Positions 25,425-33,617 of a stretch of 36,514 nt of DNA are shown in pieces. The stretch covers positions 1 to 36,514 of the forward strand of contig NZ_CP108432.1 in NCBI RefSeq assembly GCF_041435335.1, read 5' to 3'. The translations under genes and the position numbers were made by a program. Numbering within the stretch: position 1 is the stretch's first letter; every line of letters starts with the position of its first letter. Below the pieces are notes generated by a model. That model saw nothing but the letters and a program-made list of their open reading frames with translations, was not told where the DNA came from and did no database searches. This DNA is from Streptomyces sp. NBC_01283 (GTDB lineage: Bacteria; Actinomycetota; Actinomycetes; Streptomycetales; Streptomycetaceae).

Positions 25425-26828
25425 GGGAGTGTCTGATTAACGGTGGATCGCCCATCTATGTCAGGTTGGCTTGATCGCTGGCCTGGAGAAGTGGAACCAC
25501 CAAGTGACTGACGCAACAACAGAGGCCCCTGAGATGCCTGCGGTCGAGGCCGTGGACACGGTCGACGATCAGCTGATCGGGATGCTGGTGGACCGGGCCC
25601 GGTTCGAGGGTCTGCAGTTGACCGGCGAGGGCGGGCTGCTGCAGCAACTCACCAAGCGGGTGCTGGAGTCCGCCCTGGAGGGCGAGATCACCGGCCACCT
25701 CGGCTATGAGAAGCACGATCCGGCCGGCCGTGACAGCGGCAACTCCCGCAACGGAACTCGCTCCAAGACTGTGCTCACCGACGTCGGCCCGGTCGAGATA
25801 TCCGTGCCGCGTGACGTCGAGGGCAGCTTCGAGCCGCAGATCGTCAAGAAGCGGCAGCGACGGCTCACCGGCGTCGACGAGATGGTCTTGTCGCTCTCCG
25901 CAAAAGGGCTGACGCACGGCGAGATTTCGGCTCACCTGGCCGAGGTGTACGGCGCGAATGTGTCGAAGCAGACCATCACCACCATCACCGACAAGGTGAT
26001 GGACGGCATGGCCGAATGGCAGTCTCGTCCGCTCGACCCCGTCTATCCCGTGGTGTTCGTGGACGCTATCAACGTGAAAATCCGCGATGGCCATGTGGCC
26101 AACAGGCCCATTTATGTGGCCTTGGCGGTGACCGCCGAAGGGACCCGCGACATTCTCGGGATCTGGGCCGGCGACGGAGGAGAGGGTGCCAAGCACTGGC
26201 TTTCCGTCTTCACGGAACTCAAGAACCGCGGAGTGCAGGATGTGCTGATGCTCGTCTGCGACGGGCTCAAGGGCCTGCCGGACGCCGTCGAGACGGTCTG
26301 GCCCCGCACGGTAGTTCAGACCTGCATCGTTCACCTTTTGCGCAACAGTTTCCGATACGTGGCCAGGCAGGACTGGGACAAGGTCGCCAAGGCCCTCAAG
26401 CCCGTATATACGGCGCCGAACGAAGCCGCAGCCACCGAGAGGTTCCTCGAGTTCAGCGACGCCTGGGGCACCAAGTGCCCGGCAGTCGTGAAGCTGTGGT
26501 CCGACGCCTGGGCCGAGTTCGTTCCCTTCCTCTCCTTCGACGTCGAAATCAGGAAGGTGATCTGCAGCACGAATGCCATCGAGAGCGTGAACGCTCGGAT
26601 CCGCAAGGCCGTTCGCGCCCGCGGGCACTTCCCGAACGAGTCCGCGGCCCTCAAGTGCGTTTACATGGCGTTGATGTCACTCGACCCGACCGGCAAGGGC
26701 CGCAAACGCTGGACCATGCGCTGGAAGGCACCCTTGAATGCCTTCCAGATCGCCTTCGAAGGCCGACTCACCCCGGCCGTGAAGTAACCATCCGAACGGG
26801 CAAGATCAACCGTTAAATTGACACACCC
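25425..26828 (+). mobile_element. IS256-family insertion sequence, complete
   Basis: The element is 1404 bp. The left end, GGGAGTGTCTGATTAACGGT, and the reverse complement of the right end, GGGTGTGTCAATTTAACGGT, match over about 25 bp with five mismatches and continue with GATC and GCCC. An exact 8-bp target duplication flanks both ends. The transposase is intact, so the element may still be mobile. It sits between the TnpB remnant and the membrane-protein gene. Confidence 0.85.
25504..26787 (+). CDS. IS256-family (mutator-type) transposase
   Basis: GTG 25504 gives 427 aa. The frame is open further upstream, and TTG 25471 or ATG 25534 are alternatives. The N-terminal part contains GEGGLLQQLTKRVLESALEG, then EITGHLGYEKHDPAGRDSGN and SRNGTRSKTVLTDVGPVEIS, diagnostic for IS256. 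The DDE residues lie in VVFVDAINVKIRDG (D), LMLVCDGLKGLPDAV (D) and ICSTNAIESVNARIRK (E), with the C/D insert TVVQTCIVHLLRNSFRYVA between. Length and motifs are normal and there is no frameshift. It catalyses copy-out transposition of its own element. A GGAGAAG sequence lies 12 bases before the GTG. Confidence 0.93.
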   Translation: MTDATTEAPEMPAVEAVDTVDDQLIGMLVDRARFEGLQLTGEGGLLQQLTKRVLESALEGEITGHLGYEKHDPAGRDSGNSRNGTRSKTVLTDVGPVEISVPRDVEGSFEPQIVKKRQRRLTGVDEMVLSLSAKGLTHGEISAHLAEVYGANVSKQTITTITDKVMDGMAEWQSRPLDPVYPVVFVDAINVKIRDGHVANRPIYVALAVTAEGTRDILGIWAGDGGEGAKHWLSVFTELKNRGVQDVLMLVCDGLKGLPDAVETVWPRTVVQTCIVHLLRNSFRYVARQDWDKVAKALKPVYTAPNEAAATERFLEFSDAWGTKCPAVVKLWSDAWAEFVPFLSFDVEIRKVICSTNAIESVNARIRKAVRARGHFPNESAALKCVYMALMSLDPTGKGRKRWTMRWKAPLNAFQIAFEGRLTPAVK

Positions 26829-26836
26829 GACCTTCG
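26829..26836 (+). repeat. right target-site duplication of the IS256 element
   Basis: GACCTTCG lies directly after the right end and is identical to 25417-25424. The pair marks the insertion as fairly recent. Confidence 0.8.
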
Positions 26837-26882
26837 ACCCCTCCCCCGCCGGAAGTAGGGGGCATCCACAAAGGAAGAAGCG

Positions 26883-27692
26883 ATGATTCAAGCTGACGTA
26901 GTGATCTGCTACGGGTTAGGGAGCGTGTTCGCTTTATCGCATGCGCGGCACGTCCCTCCGGTATCCGTGGCTGCCCGGCGCGATCCTCGGCTGGCGGGCG
27001 TGGTGCTGTGCACCTCTTTCGTCGTGTCGCCTGTGGTGCTCCTGATGATGTGGCGGTACCCCGGCTGGGAAACCATGTGGGTGGTGTCCGCGCCGCCGGT
27101 CTGGCTGTTGGTCGCGATGGTGCCGGGTCTCAATCTGTTCGCTACGGCGGGATATCTGAGCACACGCGCGTTGCTCGGGCGGGGCAGCTACGGGGCGGCT
27201 TGCGCGCAGTGGCACGCCTCCGTATTCGGGACGGTGTTCGTGCTGTTCCACGGCTGGGACGGCACCGGGTATCAGCGCTTCCTGTCGCCGACCGCGCAGG
27301 ACTTCGCACAGTGGGGCCAAGGGCCTGTTCCGGAGCGGGTACTGGCGTGGCTGGTGTCGCCAGTGCCTTGGCTGATGGCCACCCTCACGGCCCTCACCGT
27401 GGCTGGGTGCTTCTTCCTGGTGTGCCGCTGTGACGAGAGCGCGGAGGTGCGGTGTGCGGCACGGGAGCACGGGTGGCTGGCAGTGCGTCCGGTGGTGAGT
27501 GCGGCCTTCGTCGGGTGCGTGGTCGCCGCTGTGGGGTTCAGCGGGGTGGTGCGGTGGGCCGGCTGGCCGGAGGCGGTGCTCGTGCTGATGAGTGGGGTGG
27601 TGGCGCTGGGCATGTGCGGGTTCTCCGCGCCCTGGTATGCCCCGTTGGACCCGCGCCTGCGTCCGGTGGAGCGGACGCGGGCGGCTCTTTAA
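26883..27692 (+). CDS. multi-pass membrane protein, unknown function
   Basis: The product is 269 aa from ATG 26883, preceded by an AAGGAAGAAG ribosome site. At least five or six hydrophobic segments are visible: LAGVVLCTSFVVSPVVLLMM, VSAPPVWLLVAMVPGLNLFA, ASVFGTVFVLFHGW, WLMATLTALTVAGCFFLVC, AAFVGCVVAAVGFSGVV and AVLVLMSGVVALGMCGFSAP. An Arg-rich C-terminus (DPRLRPVERTRAAL) should be cytoplasmic. No enzyme or transporter motif is recognised. It converges with the oxygenase gene so closely that the two TAA stops overlap within TTTAAA. Its last 73 codons or so are duplicated in inverted orientation at the right end of the window. The IS256 insertion lies only 46 bases upstream and probably separates the gene from its original promoter. 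Confidence 0.8.
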   Translation: MIQADVVICYGLGSVFALSHARHVPPVSVAARRDPRLAGVVLCTSFVVSPVVLLMMWRYPGWETMWVVSAPPVWLLVAMVPGLNLFATAGYLSTRALLGRGSYGAACAQWHASVFGTVFVLFHGWDGTGYQRFLSPTAQDFAQWGQGPVPERVLAWLVSPVPWLMATLTALTVAGCFFLVCRCDESAEVRCAAREHGWLAVRPVVSAAFVGCVVAAVGFSGVVRWAGWPEAVLVLMSGVVALGMCGFSAPWYAPLDPRLRPVERTRAAL

Positions 27693-27743
27693 GGGGTCTT
27701 AGCTTCGGTGGTTGGCGCGTCCGGAGCCCGCCAGTGGGCAGCG
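27473..27743 (+). repeat. inverted repeat, copy A
   Basis: This segment spans the 3' ends of the membrane-protein gene and the convergent oxygenase gene. It reappears as its reverse complement at 36241-36514 with almost no differences: one substitution was seen near the stops, and there is a 3-base insertion with neighbouring changes (VVRWAGW versus VVRCGSGW). The similarity ends abruptly near 27743 inside the oxygenase gene. On the other side it continues to the edge of the window. Confidence 0.9.
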
Positions 27744-28627
27744 ACCGGTGTGGGCTTGGCGACGCCGAACTTGTCCATGGTGCAGCCGGGCCCGCCCAGG
27801 GTGTAGGTGCGGACCGTGGGCAGTACGTCGAAGCGTGAGACTCGTCGAGGGGACGCGAGTCGTAGGAGGCGTGCACGGGCCCGTAGAGCGCCGTGCGTCA
27901 GGGAGGTGAGGGCCGTGGGGGGCGAGGGGTAGCCCAGCGCGGTGCGCAGCGGCTCGTCCAGCATGCTCAGGACGACGGGCCTGACGAAGGGGCGCAGCGG
28001 CAGGGGGAACCAGCCGCACATCGCCGTGAGGGCGTGGTCGGCGACGCGCCGGCCCGCGTCGGTGGGGCCGAATGCCGTGCGTTCGTAGTGCGTATTGAGT
28101 TCCTGTAACTGTGCGTAGCTCGATGGGATGTCCTTGATGCCCAGACGCAGTCCGATGTTCCGGTAGAACCAGAAGGCGGCGTGCTTCTCTTCTTGGAGCA
28201 GTGGGCGCCAGCCGTGGGCGGCGATCCATTTGATGGGTTCGAAGATGAAGGAGGAGAGGGTGTAGAGCATGTCGTCGTTGCTGATGCGATACCAGCTGTG
28301 TGCGCGGTTCACCGTCCGCAGGGCAGTTCGTCCTTCTGGGGAGTCGTAGCCGTAGCGGGCGAGCGCGCCCATGAGGATGAAGGTGTCGTCGTATCGGCGC
28401 TGGGCGGCACATTCGAACTGACCCGTGGCGTCCAACAGTTCCCCGATGCTGGGAACGGCGAAGGTCCGCAGCAGGGCCAGTTCGGTGGCGCGCAGGTAGT
28501 CCCAGGGAAATTCGTACCCGGAGCTGATGCGGTAGATCTCCAGGTGGTCGCGTGCGGGATCCAGGGTCTTGATGTGCCGCATCCTGGCGTAGCGATCCCG
28601 GCGGGGCAAGGAGGTGCTCTTGGTCAT
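27689..28627 (-). CDS. DUF2236 oxygenase (mpaB / Lcp rubber-oxygenase family)
   Basis: The product is 312 aa from ATG 28627. It shows the DUF2236 pattern: LEIYRISSGYEFPWDYLRAT near the N-terminus, YDDTFILMGALARYGYDS, VNRAHSWYRISNDDMLYTLS with the His expected to bind heme, FIFEPIKWIAAHGWRPLLQE, and FWFYRNIGLRLGIKDIP. Characterised relatives are b-type heme enzymes that oxidatively cleave polyisoprene (Lcp) or prenyl side chains (MpaB'). There is no signal peptide, so it is cytoplasmic or peripheral. Its ATG overlaps the permease stop codon (ATGA), so translation is coupled to the ABC operon, and the polyprenyl synthase gene is first in the same run. That context points to oxidation of an isoprenoid made by the operon. 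Confidence 0.85.
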   Translation of the reverse strand: MTKSTSLPRRDRYARMRHIKTLDPARDHLEIYRISSGYEFPWDYLRATELALLRTFAVPSIGELLDATGQFECAAQRRYDDTFILMGALARYGYDSPEGRTALRTVNRAHSWYRISNDDMLYTLSSFIFEPIKWIAAHGWRPLLQEEKHAAFWFYRNIGLRLGIKDIPSSYAQLQELNTHYERTAFGPTDAGRRVADHALTAMCGWFPLPLRPFVRPVVLSMLDEPLRTALGYPSPPTALTSLTHGALRARARLLRLASPRRVSRFDVLPTVRTYTLGGPGCTMDKFGVAKPTPVAAHWRAPDAPTTEAKTP

Positions 28628-29421
28628 GACGGTCGCTCCTCGTATCGTCGTCGTGCGGCGCGTGGTTTGGCACGCGCCCAGAAGAAGAGCAGGCCCGCGG
28701 TGGCAAGACCGCCGGCCCAGGCGAGTTCCACCAGCAGGTCGGTGACGGGGATTCGGGGAGTGAAGGAGCCGCTGACAGCGGTTTGCATTCCTCCGTAAGC
28801 CGGCAAGAAGGTCACCAGGAGTCGGCCGGCCGCGGGGCTGAACATCGGGTTTTGCAGGCCTACGTCCACCAGGCTGACCATGATGATGGCGAACATGCCC
28901 TCGAGTTCGCCCGGCAGCAGCGATGCCAGGGTCATCCCGAGACCGCCGTAGGCGAGGCCAGCGCCCAGCAGGCCGAGCGCCACGGTCCAGGGGCTGCGCA
29001 GGTCCAGATACATGGCCATCACTGCCGTGGTGTAGCCCGCCGTGCAGGCGGCGATGACGATGAGCGCCGCCATCTTCCCGGCGAACAGCCGCCCGTGGGG
29101 GAATCCGGACCGCACCAGCCGCCCGTCGAAGTGACGGCCGCGGTAGGTGACGGTGAACATCATGAACCCGATGATGAGCGTCACCGTATTGACGGCGGCG
29201 ACGACGAGGGTGAGGTCGTTGCCCGGGATCCGGAGCGGGGGTTGGTGATGGCGGGAGACGAAGGTGACGGCGTCGGCCGGGATGACGACTTGCTCCAGCG
29301 TCAGCCACAGCGGGATGAACCCGACGATCATGCAGAGGCCCAGCCGGTTGCGGGCGTGCTCCAGGAGCGCGAAGTGCGCGGCCACCGAGAACCTGGAGGG
29401 CATGGATGCCGGGGCCCTCAT
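28624..29421 (-). CDS. ABC transporter permease
   Basis: A 265-aa protein from ATG 29421, which overlaps the ATPase stop codon by ATGA. MPSRFSV at 29403 is an alternative start. Six hydrophobic segments are visible, among them LGLCMIVGFIPLWLTL, LTLVVAAVNTVTLIIGFMMF, MAALIVIAACTAGYTTAVMA, ALGLLGAGLAYGGLGMTLAS and VELAWAGGLATAGLLFFW. This is the ABC-2 export type of layout with one permease per ATPase, probably working as a homodimer. It should form an exporter with the ATPase encoded immediately upstream. The cargo is unknown; the operon suggests a prenyl-derived molecule. Confidence 0.85.
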   Translation of the reverse strand: MRAPASMPSRFSVAAHFALLEHARNRLGLCMIVGFIPLWLTLEQVVIPADAVTFVSRHHQPPLRIPGNDLTLVVAAVNTVTLIIGFMMFTVTYRGRHFDGRLVRSGFPHGRLFAGKMAALIVIAACTAGYTTAVMAMYLDLRSPWTVALGLLGAGLAYGGLGMTLASLLPGELEGMFAIIMVSLVDVGLQNPMFSPAAGRLLVTFLPAYGGMQTAVSGSFTPRIPVTDLLVELAWAGGLATAGLLFFWARAKPRAARRRYEERPS

Positions 29422-30161
29422 CGGAGACCGCCATCACCTGCGGGTGCAGGGGGCGCCGGTGCGGCGCCCAGGGGGCGCAGACGGCCGTCGACCAGTTCGT
29501 ACCGGGAGTCGAACCGGCTGTTGTCGGGGGCGAAATGAGAGACGATCAGTACGGTTCGGCCGCGCTCTCGCAGCCTCTCGGCCAGAGCCCAGAACCGCAG
29601 GTAGGTCTCCCAGTCGAACCCTTGGTAGGGCTCGTCGAGCACCAGCAGGTCCGGCTCGTGCATCAGGGCCAGGGTGAGGTTCAGTTTCTGCTGAGTGCCG
29701 CCGCTGAGCGTGCCCACGAGGGAGGTCCGGTAGGCGCCGAAGCCCAGCTGCGCCAGCAGGCTCTCGGCTCCTTCGACGCCTTCCAAACCGTAGGCCGCCT
29801 GGAAGAACCGCAGGTGCTGCTCCACTGTCAGGCAGGGGTTCAGCACCGGAGCCTGGGGGCAGTACCCCATCGTTCCCCGGCGACGGACCTCGCCGCCGTC
29901 CGGGGACAGTTCCCCGCACAGCAGCCGCAGGAGTGTGGTCTTCCCCGCCCCGTTCTCGCCGAAGATGCCGACGATTGCGCCGCCGGGCAGGATCACGTCG
30001 ATTCCGGTGAGGACGCGACGGCGCGCGAAGCTCTTGCGCAGGCCCGTGACCCGCAGCGACCACAGTGGCTCATGCGCTGCCACCACCCGGAACGGCTGTT
30101 GGCCGGCCACGGCTAAGGGCGTGCCCCTGAAGGGGTGCACCTGCTTGCGCCTGGGAAGCAT
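29418..30161 (-). CDS. ABC transporter ATP-binding protein
   Basis: The product is 247 aa from ATG 30161, which follows GAGGTGAAC. Longer in-frame starts would overlap the polyprenyl synthase gene. The nucleotide-binding domain is complete: Walker A GENGAGKTT (about 68-76), Q-loop at CPQAP, signature LSGGTQQK (152-159), Walker B LLVLDEP (172-178) and H-loop IVSHF. It powers the permease encoded next in the operon. The gene lies 34 bases after the polyprenyl synthase stop and overlaps the permease gene by four bases, so the four genes form a transcription unit. Confidence 0.93.
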   Translation of the reverse strand: MLPRRKQVHPFRGTPLAVAGQQPFRVVAAHEPLWSLRVTGLRKSFARRRVLTGIDVILPGGAIVGIFGENGAGKTTLLRLLCGELSPDGGEVRRRGTMGYCPQAPVLNPCLTVEQHLRFFQAAYGLEGVEGAESLLAQLGFGAYRTSLVGTLSGGTQQKLNLTLALMHEPDLLVLDEPYQGFDWETYLRFWALAERLRERGRTVLIVSHFAPDNSRFDSRYELVDGRLRPLGAAPAPPAPAGDGGLR

Positions 30162-30195
30162 CCGTTCACCTCGCTCGCAAGGGGGCTTCGGCGTC

Positions 30196-31209
30196 TCAGG
30201 GACGCAGGGGCATGTCGCCAAGACGCAGTTCGCCTTCGGGCATGACCGTTTCCCGGGCGAAGTCCACAAGCAGACCGGCCGGTTGCCCGAGGTGGCCGAG
30301 CCTCTCGACCGCATGGGCGGCGTCCTGCAGGTGCTGTTCGGCCACGGCCAGTGTCTCCTCCACGGCCCCAGAAGCGATCACCATCTCGCGGACGCCGTCG
30401 ACCGCTTCGTTACCGAGCGGGGCCGCCAGGCGTTGGCGCAGTGCCGGGTCACGCTGCAGCGCGCGGATCACGGGAAGCGTGAAGATGCCCTCCACGAGAT
30501 CCTTGCCCACGGGCTTGCCCAACTGGGCGGAGCTCGCCGTCAGATCGAGGACGTCGTCGACCAGCTGGTACGCCATGCCGAAGTGCCACCCGAAGCTCGC
30601 CAGCCCCGCGCGTGTTTCCGGGTCCGCGTTGGCCTGCATCGCTCCGAGCTCACAGCACAGCGAGAGCAGTCCGGCGGTCTTCTCGCCGATCACCTCGAAG
30701 TAGGACTCCTCGGAACGGTCCAGGCGGTGGCGCCCGGCGGTCTCGGTCACCATGCCCCGACACATGTCACGCCCCGTGCGGGCGGCCAGGCAGGCCTCCT
30801 CCTGCCCTAAGCGGGCAACCAGTTCGATGGCGTGCAGAATGATGTAGTCCCCGGCCAGGATGGCCATCTCATTGCCCCACAGCTGGTTGACACTCCCCCT
30901 GCCGTGGCGGCTCGGCGCCTGGTCGACCACATCGTCGTGGTACAGCGTCCCCACGTGAATCATCTCCATCGCGGTGGCGGCCTGGATCGCCTGCTCCCGC
31001 CCGGTTAACGCGCCAGTGGCTGCGAACCTGTGGCACAGCAGGGTCAGCCGGGGCCGCACCCGGCGCCTGCGCCCGCCAACCTGGTAGCCGATGACGTCAG
31101 TGAGTTCGTCGCGACCCGACCGGCTGATGTCATGGAGCTGGTTCTCGACCTCTGTGAGACCGGCATCGGCGTGCGGTAAGCCGTCGATGCCCTCTGCTTG
31201 AGACTCCAC
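30196..31209 (-). CDS. long-chain polyprenyl diphosphate synthase
   Basis: The product is 337 aa from GTG 31209, with GGAGGA as ribosome site. The first aspartate-rich motif is HDDVVD (D92, D93, D96) in IHVGTLYHDDVVDQAPSRHG. The second is QLVDDVLDLT (D218, D219, D222). GGRRRRVRPRLTLL and GDYIILHAIEL are also typical. The residues at -5 and -4 from the first motif are Gly and Thr, small side chains that in this family allow long products (about C30 or more) rather than farnesyl or geranylgeranyl diphosphate. It condenses isopentenyl diphosphate onto an allylic primer in the cytoplasm. It is the first gene of a minus-strand operon with an ABC exporter and an mpaB/Lcp-type oxygenase. The ordinary alternative role is menaquinone side-chain synthesis. 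Confidence 0.92.
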   Translation of the reverse strand: MESQAEGIDGLPHADAGLTEVENQLHDISRSGRDELTDVIGYQVGGRRRRVRPRLTLLCHRFAATGALTGREQAIQAATAMEMIHVGTLYHDDVVDQAPSRHGRGSVNQLWGNEMAILAGDYIILHAIELVARLGQEEACLAARTGRDMCRGMVTETAGRHRLDRSEESYFEVIGEKTAGLLSLCCELGAMQANADPETRAGLASFGWHFGMAYQLVDDVLDLTASSAQLGKPVGKDLVEGIFTLPVIRALQRDPALRQRLAAPLGNEAVDGVREMVIASGAVEETLAVAEQHLQDAAHAVERLGHLGQPAGLLVDFARETVMPEGELRLGDMPLRP

Positions 31210-31253
31210 AGCACTCCTCCAGGCGACCAGACACAGGACAGGGAACTCTACAA

Positions 31254-31280
31254 ACCAGAACCATATGAGTTACTTCTGGT
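31254..31280. promoter_or_regulatory. inverted repeat in a divergent promoter region
   Basis: ACCAGAA (31254-31260) and TTCTGGT (31274-31280) form a 7-bp inverted repeat with a 13-nt spacer. It lies in the 163-base gap between the polyprenyl synthase and dehydrogenase genes, in a patch less G+C-rich than its surroundings. It could be an operator for one or both genes. Confidence 0.4.
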
Positions 31281-31372
31281 GCAATACCGACATCTGGCGG
31301 CAGCTGGCGCGCCGTCCACAACTCGACACCAGCGCCATTCCGTCCATCACACACCCCGAAAAGAGAGACCCC

Positions 31373-32248
31373 ATGCCGACACTCACCGGACGCACCGCCC
31401 TCGTGACGGGAGGCGCGCGCGGCATCGGATACGCAATCGCCGCCGAGTTCGCCCGCCACGGCTGCCGTGTGGCGATCGCCGACCGCGACGAGGAAGCGGC
31501 ACGCGCCGCCGTCACCGCCCTACCGGGAGAGGGCTGCGCCTTCCCGCTCGACGTGACCGACCACGGCGCCTTCACACAGACCCTGCGGCATGTCGAGGAC
31601 CACTTCGGCCCTGCCGACATCCTGGTGAACAGCGCGGGCATCATGCCCAGCGGGCGCTTCACCGAGCAGAACGCGTCCCTGGCTGCGGCGGCCGTGAACG
31701 TCAATCTGTTAGGGGTCATGAACGGATGCCGTGCCGCTCTCCCTCTCATGCTGCGCCGCGGATCGGGCCGCATCGTGAACGTGGCGAGCGCGACCGCTCT
31801 CCAGCCGCTGGCCGGGCTCGCCGCCTACAGCGCCACGAAGTCGGCCGTACTGAGCTTTTCCGGGGCGCTGCGCAAAGAGGTGCGGCGCTCGGGCGTGCAC
31901 GTGCAGGTGGTACTCCCGTATATGACAAACACTCCCGCGAGCGCGGGCCTGGCCCCCGCCCGCGGGTTCCGGCCGGTTGAACCCGAGCGCGTGGCCGTGG
32001 CTGTCACCGGCCTGCTGGGCGGCCACCGGTTTTCCATGTGCGTCCCGCGTGCCATGGGCCCGGCACTCACCGGGCTCTCCCTGCTGCCGCTTTGGCTGCA
32101 AGATTTCATCGACGACGTGATGCGGTGCGACGCAATCGGACTGGACGCCAACCGGCGCCACAGGGCGGCATACGAGGAAGAACTCGCAGCACAGGAATGC
32201 CGCCCCGCCGTGGCCAAGAATCTCGGCCGGACGGGCATTTCGGGGTGA
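31373..32248 (+). CDS. short-chain dehydrogenase/reductase
   Basis: ATG 31373 gives 291 aa and follows AAGAGAGA. The Rossmann start is typical: GRTALVTGGARGIGYAIAAE. ADRDEEAARAA suggests an acidic residue at the end of strand 2, hence a preference for NAD over NADP. LDVTD, NSAGIMPSGRF, the catalytic Ser in IVNVASATA and the Tyr/Lys in AAYSATKSAVLSFSGALRKE are all present. The C-terminal extension is about 40 residues longer than in minimal SDRs. The substrate is unknown. The gene is divergent from the polyprenyl synthase operon and may oxidise or reduce an intermediate of that pathway. Confidence 0.88.
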   Translation: MPTLTGRTALVTGGARGIGYAIAAEFARHGCRVAIADRDEEAARAAVTALPGEGCAFPLDVTDHGAFTQTLRHVEDHFGPADILVNSAGIMPSGRFTEQNASLAAAAVNVNLLGVMNGCRAALPLMLRRGSGRIVNVASATALQPLAGLAAYSATKSAVLSFSGALRKEVRRSGVHVQVVLPYMTNTPASAGLAPARGFRPVEPERVAVAVTGLLGGHRFSMCVPRAMGPALTGLSLLPLWLQDFIDDVMRCDAIGLDANRRHRAAYEEELAAQECRPAVAKNLGRTGISG

Positions 32249-32516
32249 GGGCAGATCACCGATCCAGGCATGCCCGCGGGCACCCACGTGTGCGGCGCGG
32301 CCCTAGCGGATCGGGCTGATGTGCGAGGGTCACGGCATGGCGGCCGCCATCAGCAACGCGGGGCCGAGGTGCACAGGTTCGGGCCATCACCCCGCGTTTG
32401 GACACGGCTATGCGGTTCAGGGCAGGGCAGGGCAGGGCAATTGATGTCGAGCGGTGGACGTCTTCGTAGACGATCGGAGATCGCTGGCTGAGGCGGGTAT
32501 GCCTCGGCGGGAGTTA

Positions 32517-32597
32517 TGTCCGCACTGGACCCCGAACGCGCTCGTGGGCTCCGGTGAATTCCCGGCTCGTGTAATGCGAGCCGGGATCGGTGTGCAT
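32517..32597 (-). pseudogene. IS3-family transposase fragment
   Basis: Read on the minus strand, MHTDPGSHYTSREFTGAHER matches the HTDRGSQYTSREF segment around the second catalytic Asp of the rve core. The frame ends a few codons later and no other part of the gene could be followed. It is a fragment of fewer than 30 codons within 32249-32708, which otherwise shows only a short GGGCA tandem repeat near 32420. Confidence 0.5.
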
Positions 32598-32708
32598 CAC
32601 TCCCCCTGCCAGGCTCCTACGGGCAGTACAGCGAGTTCAGGCAGTGGCACAACGGCTCGTGGCTGTCTTGAGTTCGTCGGGGGGCAGGCACATATTCGGT
32701 GAGGTCGA

Positions 32709-33551
32709 TCACCCTGTCTCATCTGTCGCCTGGCCTGACAGGAATTCGCGGGCCCCGCGCAGCCTGGTGCGGAGACTGTGCTGGGTGCGGCTGCTGTCCA
32801 AGCGCACGTCCAGCGGCCCAGGGACGCCGGTGTCTGCCCGTCGCCCCGCAGGCAGTGTGGCTGGGTCGAGGCCATCGCGGCGGGCGATCAGGAGGCCGAG
32901 TTCGTGGCGGCTGACCGCATCTGGCCCTGCGAGGTGACGGATTCCGGCGTGATCGGAGGACGCGAGTTCCACAATCGCCGCGGCGAGGTCCGACACATGT
33001 ACAGGGCAACGGACATCGTCGGTGAACAGGGTCCCGTCACGGCGCCCATCGGACAGCTCATGCACCAGACTCTCGTGCTCGGAATCCCCATCCCCGATGA
33101 TCAGCGACGTTCGGGCGATGACGGCTGCGGGGGTCAACAGGCGGATTGCGGCCTCGGCAGCCGCCTTTGCGGCGCCGTAAGGAGTGATCGGATCCGGTGT
33201 AGCGGCTTCGCCGTAACAGACCTGGGCCCCGGAGAAGACCGCGTCGCTGGACACGTGAACCAGCCGCGTCCCCCGGTCGGCTGCGGCCATCGCCACCCGG
33301 ATGGCGCCGTCCGCTGTCGTCGCCCAGTCGGCCTTCCGGTAAGCCGCGTTGATCACAACACATGGATCCACTTCGTCGAGAACCGAGACGACTTCCTCGC
33401 CCTTGCGGAGATCAAGTGGCAGCCACTTGACCCCGGAGAGGCGACCAGGGTTCCGCAGGAAGGTCGCGGCAACGGCGTGCCCGGAAACTGTCGCGTGGCG
33501 TACCAGGTGCCCGCCGAGGAAGCCGCTGGCGCCAATGATGAGCAGGGTCAT
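32709..33551 (-). CDS. RmlD-like NAD(P)-dependent reductase / epimerase
   Basis: ATG 33551 gives 280 aa; an upstream GTG at 33563 is possible. The N-terminal fold is Rossmann-type with GASGFLGGHLVR. Downstream are VVINAAYRKADW, LVHVSSDAVFSG with the catalytic Ser/Thr region, and the YxxxK pair in PYGAAKAAAEAAIR. This is the extended SDR pattern of dTDP-4-dehydrorhamnose reductase (RmlD) and relatives. SDLAAAIVELAS and GIRHLAGPDAVSRHELG near the C-terminus also fit. No other dTDP-sugar gene is in the window, so a role in deoxysugar formation cannot be assumed; a general reductase is equally possible. Confidence 0.8.
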   Translation of the reverse strand: MTLLIIGASGFLGGHLVRHATVSGHAVAATFLRNPGRLSGVKWLPLDLRKGEEVVSVLDEVDPCVVINAAYRKADWATTADGAIRVAMAAADRGTRLVHVSSDAVFSGAQVCYGEAATPDPITPYGAAKAAAEAAIRLLTPAAVIARTSLIIGDGDSEHESLVHELSDGRRDGTLFTDDVRCPVHVSDLAAAIVELASSDHAGIRHLAGPDAVSRHELGLLIARRDGLDPATLPAGRRADTGVPGPLDVRLDSSRTQHSLRTRLRGAREFLSGQATDETG

Positions 33552-33617
33552 GGCCCGACACACTATGCCGAGAAGGGCCGCTAAGCAGGGCGACCGGTGG
33601 AGCGCTGGGAGGGAGAC

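Noticed and set aside
26016..26816. 266-codon plus-strand frame inside the IS256 element
   Set aside because: It is out of frame with the intact transposase, Arg-rich and without motifs.
28783..30116. Two long plus-strand frames
   Set aside because: They are antisense to the ABC transporter genes.
32405..32440. Tandem GGGCA repeat
   Set aside because: Only about four short units in non-coding sequence, with no sign of function.
32778..33584. 268-codon plus-strand frame
   Set aside because: It is antisense to the RmlD-like reductase gene.
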